Under the pieces are notes generated by a model, which was not told where the DNA came from, searched no databases, and worked only from the letters and a program-made list of their open reading frames with translations. The position numbers were made by a program, and so were the translations under genes. This document shows positions 40,838 to 49,800 of a DNA stretch of 64,000 bases, piece after piece. This stretch comes from Sulfitobacter sp. EhC04 (GTDB lineage: Bacteria > Pseudomonadota > Alphaproteobacteria > Rhodobacterales > Rhodobacteraceae): assembly GCF_001650875.1 (NCBI RefSeq), contig NZ_LXYI01000038.1:16941-80940 (forward strand), read 5' to 3'. Numbering within the stretch: position 1 is the first letter of the stretch; the number at the start of each line of letters is the position of its first letter.

Positions 40838-42892
40838 ATGACCGCCACCGCATCGGGCGCGACCGCGCTGCTACGTGACGTATTCGGCTTTGATGCCTTT
40901 CGCCCCGGCCAGCAGGAGATCGTCGAGGCGGTGACAGCAGGTGAGAACGTGCTGGCGATCATGCCCACGGGGGGCGGAAAATCCCTGTGTTTCCAGATGC
41001 CCGCCCTGATGCGGAACGGGGTCACGGTGGTCATCTCTCCGTTGATCGCACTGATGCGGGATCAGGTCCGCGCCTTGCAAGAGGCGGGTGTGGGCGCAGG
41101 CGCATTGACCAGTGGCAACACGCCCGAGGAAACCGATGCCGTCTGGGAAGGGCTGGAGGCAGGCACGCTGCGGCTGCTTTATATGGCACCCGAACGGCTG
41201 GCGGCGGGGTCGGTCACCGGCATGTTGCGCCGGGTCGGTGTTAACATGATTGCGGTGGACGAGGCGCATTGCGTCAGCCAGTGGGGCCATGATTTCCGGC
41301 CCGACTATCTGCGGATTGGCGAGCTGCGTCGCGCCCTTGATGTGCCACTGGCGGCCTTCACCGCCACGGCGGATGCCGAGACCCAGACAGAGATCGTGCA
41401 AAAGCTGTTCGACGGACAATCGCCGCGCGCCTTCCTGCGGGGGTTCGACCGTCCCAACATCCACCTGGCTTTTGCCGCCAAGAACAAGCCGCGCGACCAG
41501 ATCCTGAACTTTGCCGCCGCCCGGCCCGGTCAATCCGGCATCGTCTATTGCGGGACGCGGGCCAAGACCGAAGGGATCGCCCGCGCCCTGCGCGAAGCGG
41601 GGCAGAAAGCGATACACTACCACGGCGGGATGGAGGCCGAGGATCGCCGCATCGCGGAGCGGCAGTTTCAGCAGGAGGACGGTTTGATCGTCTGCGCCAC
41701 GGTGGCCTTTGGCATGGGCGTGGACAAGCCGGACATACGCTGGGTGGCCCACGCCGACCTGCCCAAGTCGATCGAAGCCTATTATCAGGAGATTGGTCGC
41801 GCGGGTCGTGACGGCGCGCCGGCGGAAACGCTGACCCTGTTTGGTCCGGATGACATCCGCCTGCGTCGGTCACAGATTGACGAGGGGCTGGCCCCGCCGG
41901 AACGCCGCGCGGCGGATCATGCGCGGCTGAATGCGCTTTTGGGACTGGCCGAGGCGCTGACCTGTCGGCGCAAGCAGTTGCTGGCCTATTTTGATGAACA
42001 CGATGTGACCTGCGGACGCTGCGACCTCTGCGACACCCCGGCGGAAGTTTTTGACGGCACCACGGCGGTGCGCAAGGCCCTGTCCGCGATCCTGCGGACA
42101 GATGAATGGTTCGGCGCGGGTCATCTGATCGACATTCTTCTGGGCGTCGAGACCGACAAGGTAAAGGCGCGGGGCCATAACAGCTTGCCGACATTCGGCG
42201 TCGGCGGGGAATACGACCGCCGCCAGTGGCAGGCCGTGTTCCGGCAGATGATGGGTCACGACCTGATCCGACCCGACCCGGAACGCCATGGCGCGCTGCG
42301 CATGACCGACGCTGCCCTGCCGATCTTGCGGGGCGAGGCGAAAATCAGCCTGCGCCGCGACACGATCAAGGCTGCTGGCGGGTCACGCCGCCCTGCCGTC
42401 AAGGCGATGGTCAGCGAGGAGGACGCACCGCTGCTCTCTGCGCTCAAGGCAAAACGGCGCGCGCTGGCCGAAGCGGCCAAGGTGCCTGCCTATATCATCT
42501 TCACCGACCGCACCCTGATCGAGATGGCCGAGGTGCGCCCCCGTGACCTGGACGGAATGGCGCGCATCGGCGGGGTCGGTGCAAAGAAACTGGAGACCTA
42601 CGGCGCGGATTTCCTGCGCGTCATCAACGGCGAGGCCGAAGCGATGCACCCCACCCGGCGCAAGCTGGCGGGCCGCTCGGCGGGATCGGTCTATGACCGG
42701 CTGCTGGAAGTGCAGGCGGATCTGGCGCGCGGCGAAGGTGGCACCGAAAAACCGCTAAGCTGTTCGGCCTCCCTGCTGGCCAAGGTGGCGCAGATGCATA
42801 ACGCGGATGACGCCGCGCTTGAGCGTCTGCTGGGCGAACGCCGCGCCGAACGGTTCGGCGCGGCATTCCTTGACGTTCTTGCAGGGCGGTAA
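40838..42892 (+). CDS. recQ: ATP-dependent DNA helicase RecQ
   Basis: This 684-residue 3'-5' helicase acts in recombination and repair. Motifs: Walker A MPTGGGKSLCFQ (about 43-54), DEAH box VDEAHCVSQWGHDFRPDY, GRAGRDG in the second helicase domain, the zinc site of the RQC domain (CRRKQLLAYF, CGRCDLC), and an HRDC domain with PRDLDGMARIGGVGAKKLE (about 565-585). All parts of a full-length RecQ are present. The start at 40838 gives the usual short leader before the FRPGQQE motif. Confidence 0.94.
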   Translation: MTATASGATALLRDVFGFDAFRPGQQEIVEAVTAGENVLAIMPTGGGKSLCFQMPALMRNGVTVVISPLIALMRDQVRALQEAGVGAGALTSGNTPEETDAVWEGLEAGTLRLLYMAPERLAAGSVTGMLRRVGVNMIAVDEAHCVSQWGHDFRPDYLRIGELRRALDVPLAAFTATADAETQTEIVQKLFDGQSPRAFLRGFDRPNIHLAFAAKNKPRDQILNFAAARPGQSGIVYCGTRAKTEGIARALREAGQKAIHYHGGMEAEDRRIAERQFQQEDGLIVCATVAFGMGVDKPDIRWVAHADLPKSIEAYYQEIGRAGRDGAPAETLTLFGPDDIRLRRSQIDEGLAPPERRAADHARLNALLGLAEALTCRRKQLLAYFDEHDVTCGRCDLCDTPAEVFDGTTAVRKALSAILRTDEWFGAGHLIDILLGVETDKVKARGHNSLPTFGVGGEYDRRQWQAVFRQMMGHDLIRPDPERHGALRMTDAALPILRGEAKISLRRDTIKAAGGSRRPAVKAMVSEEDAPLLSALKAKRRALAEAAKVPAYIIFTDRTLIEMAEVRPRDLDGMARIGGVGAKKLETYGADFLRVINGEAEAMHPTRRKLAGRSAGSVYDRLLEVQADLARGEGGTEKPLSCSASLLAKVAQMHNADDAALERLLGERRAERFGAAFLDVLAGR

Positions 42893-42899
42893 AACGGTC

Positions 42900-43517
42900 T
42901 CAGGCGGCCGGGGTTTCCGATGCCAGCGCGGTTTCGTACTCTTGTAGGGCCGCCGCCGAAGGTCGTGCCTGGCAGCGGTCAACCCATTGCCGCACGGCCG
43001 GGACATCCGGGGCCATCTGCGGAGCAAAGGTGAAGGCCGAGACCATGATAAGATCGGCTGCGGTAAAGCGATCGCCCAGCAGGTAGGGTCTGTCCGCCAG
43101 CGCCTCTGCCAGCCGTTGACCCATCTCTGCCATGCCACGGAAGGTGGCGAAATAGGCGGGATGGTCGATTTCGGCGAACTTGCCGACCAGGACCGGTTCG
43201 ACGACATTGCCGTAATAGGCCAACCAGCTGAGGTATGTCCCTCGCTGAGGGTCGCCGATGGAAATGCCCATCGGACTGTCGAAAAGATCGGTAAGATAGA
43301 GCATGATCGCATTGCTTTCGCGGATCGTCGCGCCATCGTGAACCAGAAGGGGAACCTTGCCCTCGGGGTGCGGGTTTGCAGGGTCCGGCGCGCCGATGGT
43401 GCCTTGGCGGATCAGCCCGACAACGCGGACTTCGACTTTGTCCAGCGCGTCCATTTCCATCAGCAGCCGGATGATGCGGGATGAGCGGGTGTTGGGGCCG
43501 TGGTAGAGGGTCAGCAT
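42900..43517 (-). CDS. Glutathione S-transferase family protein
   Basis: This 205-residue protein has the thioredoxin-like N-terminal domain (LTLYHGPNTRSSRIIRLLME, with the serine expected near the glutathione thiol, and GKVPLLVHDGATIRESNAI with the conserved ES pair) and an all-helical C-terminal domain with LGDRFTAADLIMVSAF (the N-capping TAAD motif). The substrate cannot be told from sequence. It converges on recQ with 7 bp between stops. Confidence 0.9.
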   Translation of the reverse strand: MLTLYHGPNTRSSRIIRLLMEMDALDKVEVRVVGLIRQGTIGAPDPANPHPEGKVPLLVHDGATIRESNAIMLYLTDLFDSPMGISIGDPQRGTYLSWLAYYGNVVEPVLVGKFAEIDHPAYFATFRGMAEMGQRLAEALADRPYLLGDRFTAADLIMVSAFTFAPQMAPDVPAVRQWVDRCQARPSAAALQEYETALASETPAA

Positions 43518-43674
43518 GGATTTGTCCTTTCACATTGCGGGATGTGGTCATCCTAGCCGAGGATAGCGTCAGTTTCTGTCAGCAGGAGGCGCAGAAGAGC
43601 TGCGGAAAATACCCGCGCTTTCTGGACCTTCCGTCCGCTGCGGGCTAGGTCCTGTTCAAACCGAGGGGATGCCG

Positions 43675-44454
43675 ATGCTTGTAGTGATTTCGCCTGCCAA
43701 GAGACTGGACTGGGACGCGCGCGATGTGGCGACGACCCAGCCCGATTTTCAGGAAGATGCCGTGCGTTTGGCAAAGACGGCCCGCAACCTGACATTGGGC
43801 AAGCTGAAGGGCCTGATGGACCTGTCCGACGACCTGGCGCGGCTGAATCGTGATCGGTTCCAGGCGTTTGAGGATACCCCTGCCGACCAGATCACACGCC
43901 CCGCCGCACTGGCCTTTGCAGGTGATACCTATCAGGGGCTTGAGGCTGGCAGCCTCGATGGCGACGAAATGGCTTGGGCTCAGGACCATCTGCGCATCCT
44001 GTCGGGGCTTTATGGTGTATTGCGCCCGCTGGATGCAATTCAGCCCTACCGGCTGGAAATGGGCAGCAGGCTGAAGACGCGGCGTGGCACCAACCTTTAT
44101 GACTATTGGCGCGATACGTTGTCAAAGGCGCTGAACGCCCAGGCACAGGCTATCGGCACCGAGGTGCTGATCAATTGCGCCAGCCAGGAATATTTTGGCG
44201 CAGTTGCACCCAAGGCCCTGAAACTGCGGGTGATTACCCCGCAGTTCATGGATGACAAGGGGGATGGCAATGGGCCGAAGATCGTGAGTTTCTTCGCCAA
44301 AAAGGCCCGCGGTGCGATGGCCCGTTTCATTGTGCAGAACCGCCTGACCGACGCCGAGTCGATCCGCGATTTCGACACCGGTGGCTATGTCTGGCAACGT
44401 GATGCATCGACGCCTGACAAGCCGGTATTCCTGCGGCCTTATCCAGCGGCCTGA
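43675..44454 (+). CDS. yaaA: Peroxide stress protein YaaA (DUF328)
   Basis: This 259-residue protein matches YaaA, which limits free iron and DNA damage during peroxide stress. Features are VVISPAKRLDW at the N-terminus, LSDDLARLNRDRFQAF, FAGDTYQGLEA, LSGLYGVLRPLDAIQPYRLEMG (quoted in parts) and LINCASQEYF. The ATG at 43675 is six bases after GAGGGG, better spaced than the ATG at 43669. The 3' end overlaps the convergent histidine kinase by 16 bp. Confidence 0.92.
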   Translation: MLVVISPAKRLDWDARDVATTQPDFQEDAVRLAKTARNLTLGKLKGLMDLSDDLARLNRDRFQAFEDTPADQITRPAALAFAGDTYQGLEAGSLDGDEMAWAQDHLRILSGLYGVLRPLDAIQPYRLEMGSRLKTRRGTNLYDYWRDTLSKALNAQAQAIGTEVLINCASQEYFGAVAPKALKLRVITPQFMDDKGDGNGPKIVSFFAKKARGAMARFIVQNRLTDAESIRDFDTGGYVWQRDASTPDKPVFLRPYPAA

Positions 44455-46619
44455 TCGCTGTCTGCGGGCAGGGGCGGGAGCAGGCCCGGCCCATGTGCCG
44501 CCGCGACCCGCTCCAGGATGTCGGGCTTGCGCAGGGGTTTGGTCAGATAGTGATCCAACCCGGCGGCCAGAATGCCATGGTCGTCACCGTCCATGGCATG
44601 GGCCGTCAGGGCCACGATCGGGACATGGCCGCCGGTTTCCTTTTCTATCCGCCGGATCGCCTGTGTCGCCTCTTTCCCGTCCATTCCGGGCATGGAAATA
44701 TCCATGAATATCAGGTCTGGCGCGATCACTTTGAAAAGCTCTACCGCTTCCTCGCCGTTGTTGGCGAACGTCAATTCAACCTCCAGCGTTTTGATCATCT
44801 TGCTGAAAACAAGCTGGTTGGTCTTGTTGTCCTCCGCCGCGAGAATGCGCATCGGTCGCATCGGACCCAGGGGCGCGGTGTCCGGGCCGTCCTTCGGGTG
44901 GCCAAGCGCTGACAGCCGGGCAAACAAGGTCGCGCGCGGCACCGGTTTTTGCAGCAGGCCCTGAACCAGCGGGCTGTCCGGGTCCTGCTCCGCTTGGCCG
45001 GGGGTTGAGCTGAGCACGAGGATCGGCACATCATGGCCGCTGTCACGCAGCGCGCGGGCCAGGTCCATGCCATCCATGCCGGGCATATTCTGATCGGTCA
45101 GGATCACGTCAATCTCCGGCGACATGCTCGCCAGCGCCTCAGGGCCGTTCGAGCAGGCGGTGACCGTGATACCAAGCTGACCGAATTGCCGTTCCAGAAT
45201 GGTGCGATTGGTGGGGATATCGTCCACGATCATCACATGGCCGATGTCGGCAGGCAGGGCCGCGACGTCGGGCATTGCGACCGACCCGGTTGCCATGGTC
45301 AGCGCAAAACCGAAACAGGCGCCATTCCCCTCTTCGGAAGTGACCCAGATCCTGCCGCCCATCAGTTCGACCAGGCGCTGGCAGATGGCAAGGCCCAGCC
45401 CGGTGCCGTCAAACTGGCGATTGCGTTCGTTTTCGACCTGATTGAATTCACCAAAGATATGCGCGCGCTGATCTTCGGGTATGCCGATACCGGTGTCCTC
45501 AATGGTGATGTGGACGCGGTTTTGAAGACCCTGCGCATCGGGGACACCCGTGACCCGGATCATCACATGTCCACTGGCGGTGAATTTCACCGCATTTCCA
45601 ATCAGGTTGGTCAATACCTGGCGGATGCGCCCAGGATCGCCGACCATCTGGGTCGGCATGAAGATGTCATAGTCCAGCATCAGGTTCAGACCCTTTTCGC
45701 GGGCCAGCGGCTGCAACAACATCATGACCTCGTGAACAGCGCGTTCCAGGTCGAAGGGCTCCGGGTGAAGATCAAGCTTCATCGCCTCGATCTTGGAAAA
45801 GTCCAGCACATCGTTGATTATGCTCAGCAAGGCCTCGCCCGAGTTCTTGATGGTCTGGACATAAAGCCGCTGTTCCTCTGTCAGGTCGGTATCGGTCAGG
45901 ACATCGGCCATGCCGACAACGCCGTTCATCGGAGTCCTGATCTCGTGGCTCATGTTGGCAAGGAAGGATGACTTGGCCCGGGTCGCGCTTTCGGCCTTGG
46001 CGCGGGCTTCTTCCAGTTGTTGCTCGTAATTCACGGTCGCGGTGATGTTGAGGCCAAGGGTTACCATGTCACCGCCGGACCCGCGTTGATCGACCAGCTT
46101 GATGTACTCATCGTTCCACAGCCGGATGACCTTGGGCTCGGGTGCCGGAACCTGCAGGCGGGTCGCCATCATCTGACGCCATTCCCGCGGCGAGAGCCCT
46201 TCGGTGTTCACAATCCCCTCATCGGTGAGCAATTGCAGAATCGTGATGTAGTTGATTCCCGGTGCCACAACCTCCAGCCCGTCGAAGATCGACAGGTAGG
46301 CCTGGTTCGCCATGATCATCTGATTGTCAGCATCGAACAGGGCAAACCCGTCGCTGATCGTCTCGATGGATTGCCAGAGCCGCCGTTCCGTCAGCGCGAT
46401 TTTCTGGTTCGCGGCAGAAAGGTCCGATTTGACGCGCAGGTTCTCGCCGCGAATTGTCTCGACCTCGGCCCTTGTCTCGACGATTTCTTCCGACAATTGC
46501 TGCGCGTGAAGGCCCAGCTTGCGGTTGGCGGCAAATAGTTCCGCCTGTTTCAGTTCCAGCATGCGTTCCGCCGCAAGGCGGTTTCGTCGTTCTTCCGTCA
46601 GTTTGCTGGCAAAATTCAT
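44439..46619 (-). CDS. Soluble hybrid histidine kinase with PAS and two receiver domains
   Basis: This 726-residue sensor kinase begins with a coiled coil (about 5-80), then a PAS domain (about 82-195), a HisKA domain with H225 in NMSHEIRTPMNG, a HATPase with LIGNAVKF, DTGIGIP and GTGLGLAI, and two receiver domains. The first receiver has VDDIPTNR and LTDQNMPGMDG; the second has AEDNKTNQ, MDISMPGMDG and LTKPLRK. There is no membrane segment, so it senses a cytoplasmic signal. No partner regulator is adjacent; phosphotransfer to a separate Hpt protein is likely. It is divergent from the alpha-2-macroglobulin gene across 238 bp that include repeat copy C. Confidence 0.92.
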   Translation of the reverse strand: MNFASKLTEERRNRLAAERMLELKQAELFAANRKLGLHAQQLSEEIVETRAEVETIRGENLRVKSDLSAANQKIALTERRLWQSIETISDGFALFDADNQMIMANQAYLSIFDGLEVVAPGINYITILQLLTDEGIVNTEGLSPREWRQMMATRLQVPAPEPKVIRLWNDEYIKLVDQRGSGGDMVTLGLNITATVNYEQQLEEARAKAESATRAKSSFLANMSHEIRTPMNGVVGMADVLTDTDLTEEQRLYVQTIKNSGEALLSIINDVLDFSKIEAMKLDLHPEPFDLERAVHEVMMLLQPLAREKGLNLMLDYDIFMPTQMVGDPGRIRQVLTNLIGNAVKFTASGHVMIRVTGVPDAQGLQNRVHITIEDTGIGIPEDQRAHIFGEFNQVENERNRQFDGTGLGLAICQRLVELMGGRIWVTSEEGNGACFGFALTMATGSVAMPDVAALPADIGHVMIVDDIPTNRTILERQFGQLGITVTACSNGPEALASMSPEIDVILTDQNMPGMDGMDLARALRDSGHDVPILVLSSTPGQAEQDPDSPLVQGLLQKPVPRATLFARLSALGHPKDGPDTAPLGPMRPMRILAAEDNKTNQLVFSKMIKTLEVELTFANNGEEAVELFKVIAPDLIFMDISMPGMDGKEATQAIRRIEKETGGHVPIVALTAHAMDGDDHGILAAGLDHYLTKPLRKPDILERVAAAHGPGLLPPLPADSDQAAG

Positions 46620-46741
46620 CCACCCTCCGAAAGGTGTCTGTCCGGGTTTCCCGCACTTTCGGCGGACATGGTGAACATCTTGCTAATGGATGGCGAAGCC
46701 TTGCCGGGAATCGGATGCCATGCGACCATGCCTGCATTTAC

Positions 46742-46841
46742 AGCGTCCCGCCTTTGAGCTGAGGCAAATGACATCGCCAATGTCCCGAGTGCGCGCAGCG
46801 CGGCAGGGTATTGGCGTATCAAGTTTAAGGCGGGGCGCGTT
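46742..46841 (+). repeat. Palindromic intergenic element, copy C
   Basis: This 100-bp element starts AGCGTCCCGCCTTTGAGCTG and ends with the inverse AAGGCGGGGCGCGTTAG; inside are ATCGCCAATGTCCCGAG and GGCAGGGTATTGGCGTAT, themselves inverted. It is about 80% identical to copy D by eye. It lies between the divergent histidine kinase and alpha-2-macroglobulin genes, ending 16 bp before the latter. Confidence 0.8.
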
Positions 46842-46857
46842 AGAACCGGAGTTTGTT

Positions 46858-49800
46858 ATGTCGATTTTTCGTGCCCTGCGTCTGCCATTTTTGTTGTTTT
46901 TCCTGCTGACCGGGCAGGTCTGGGCGCAAACTGCGGTGCCCGACCATCGTTTCCTGTTTTCGCGTGACGTTGATTTTTACGGCGCGGATCTGACCAGTCT
47001 CTTTGATACCACGCAAGATGCCTGCCAGCGTGCCTGTTCGGCGCAGGACGCCTGCGTCGCCTTTACCTTTAACGCCCGGTCGAATGCCTGTTTTCCGAAG
47101 TCCGGCGTGTCGGACCGGCAGCCCTATGAGGGGGCCATGTCTGCGCGCAAGGTGGCGACCGATCCGGCTGTTCTGGCTGCGGCATCAGCGCGTGTGGCGG
47201 AACTTTCCTTCCTTGACAGCAGGGACCTGGTAAATGCTCGGGCGCTGGTTGCAAGCAATGCGCGGCGGTATTCCTTTGGGCTGGAAACGGCGGATGACCT
47301 GATTGCGGCCATGACCGGCGCGCAGCAGGCGGGCAATACGGAGAATGCGCTGGCGTGGGCGGGCAAGGCCGTTGCGGCCACGGACCGGGCCGACCTTTGG
47401 GCGCGTATGGCCCGGCTGTCGCTGGATCGGGCCCAGCAGTTGCGCAACAGCGAAAAGGCAGAGCGCAACCGCGTCGCGCTGCGCGCGGCGACCAACGCCT
47501 ACCTGCGCGCGGATAGCCTTGCGGTGCGGGTCGATGCCCTGTCGACGATGGCTCAGGCGCTTGAGGAAAACCGGCGCGGGCGCGACATGATCCCGGCGCT
47601 GCGGCTGGCGCTGTCGCTGTCCCCACGGGAGGAACTGGAAACCGCGCTGGACGACGCCATCGGAAAATACGGTTTTCGCATCACTGAGCATCGGGTCGAC
47701 AACAACGCCGCCGCCCCGCGCATCTGCGCCGAGTTCTCGGAGAAACTGGTGCAGGTTGGGCAGGATTATGAACCTTTCGTCCGGGTCGAGGGGCGCGGTC
47801 TGGTTGTACAGGCCGACGAAAGCCAGCTGTGCATCGACGGCGTCGAACATGGTGCGCGCTATGACCTGACCTTTCGCAAGGGCCTGCCAGCGCAAAGCGG
47901 TGAGACGTTGCACAAGGACGTGCGCCTGCAACTTTATATTCGCGACCGTGATCCGCAGGTGCGGTTTCCGGGTCGGGCCTATGTGCTGCCCCGCGCTGCG
48001 GATGCCGCCCTGCCGGTAGAGACGGTCAATGTCACCGATCTGGATCTAGTGCTGCTGCGTGTCAGCGACCGCAATCTGGTCCGCACGATCCGGGAAAGCT
48101 ATTTCGGCCGCCCGCTGAGCCAGTATGAGGCAGAGCAGTTTTCCAGCGATCTCGCGCAGGAAGTCTGGCGCGGCAAGGGCGAGACACAGAACGAATTGAA
48201 TGTGGACATGACAACGCGGTTGCCGATGGGTGATGTGCTGGCCGATCAGCCCGCAGGTGTCTATGCGCTCAGCGCTTCGGTGCCGGGTCAGGACCCCTAT
48301 GACAATCCGGCGGCAACGCAGTGGTTTGTGCTGTCTGACCTGGGGCTGTCCACCTGGTCCGGTGTCGACGGGTTGCAGGTGGCTGTGCGGCGTCTGGCCG
48401 ATGCCACGCCGCGCGCAGGCATCCGGCTGAGCCTGATTTCCCGCGCCAACGCGGTGCTGGGCGAGGCGACGACCGATGCGGATGGGTTCGCCAGCTTTGC
48501 CGCCGGTCTGACGCGCGGGTCCGGTGCCGCAGCGCCCGCGCTGCTGGTGGCAGAGGATGGCACAGCTGATATCGCCTTCCTGCCGCTGACCGATCCGGCC
48601 TTCGATCTGTCCGACCGGGGGGTGGAGGGCAATCCGCCCGCGCCGCCGATCGACACCTTCCTGACGACCGACCGGGGCGCCTATCGCGTGGGCGAGACGA
48701 TCTATGCAACCGCGTTGACCCGTGACGGCCAGGCCGCTGCGCTGACGGATCTGCCGGTGACTGCAATCCTCCGGCGGCCCGATGGTGTCGAATATTCCCG
48801 CCACCTCAGCCAGAATGCCAGGGCTGGCGGTCATGTCTTTGCCCTGCCGTTGGGCGCGGATGTGCCGCGCGGTGCATGGCGCATCGACGTGCTGTCGGAT
48901 GTGGATGCCCCGGCATTGGCCAGCCAGACCGTGCTGGTCGAGGATTTCCTGCCCGAGCGTCTGGATTTCGAGATGACCCTGCCAGACGCGCCCCTGACGC
49001 TGCGCAGCAGCCCGCCCCTGCGGGTCGATGTGCGCTATCTCTTTGGTGCGCCGGGGGCCGACCTGCCGGTGCGTGGCGACCTGCGCCTGCGCGCAAAACG
49101 GTCCCTGCCGGGATGGGAGGGCTACCGCTTTGGTCCGCATGATGTCTCCTTTCGCACGCGCACTTCGGCGCTGGACGATACGGTGACAGATGCGGCAGGC
49201 ACCGCGACGCTTGCGCTGAAGTTCCCGACACTGGACGAGGACCCCGGCCTGCCGTTGGAAGCCGAGATCATCCTTCAGGTCTCCGAAGGGTCAGGCCGCC
49301 CGGTAGAGCGCCGCCTGAGCAGACCGCTCACGCCGCAAGCCACGATGATCGGAATCAAACCGGCCTTCGACGGCACCTTGCCAGAGGGTGGCGATGCCGG
49401 ATTTGACCTGATCGCGGTGACACCCGAAGGCGGCACCGCCCCGATGCAGGTCCGCTGGACCCTGAACAAGGTCGAGACACGGTATCAATGGTATCAGCAA
49501 TACGGCAGCTGGGAATGGGAGCCGACCGTGCGCCGCCTCCGTGCAGCAACCGGCGAGGTGACACTGGGGGCCGAATCCGCGCGGATCAGCGCCCCGACCC
49601 AATGGGGCGAATACGAGCTGGTCGTGGAGCGCATTGGCGCGCCTTATGCCCTGTCCTCGGTGCAGTTTTACTCCGGCTGGTACGGGGGCGATGGCGAAAC
49701 CGACACGCCGGACCGGCTGGAAATGTCGCTCAATGCCGATTCCTTTGCGGTGGGCGATCCGGTGCAGGTCCGCCTGATGGCCGATGGCGACGGCGTTGCA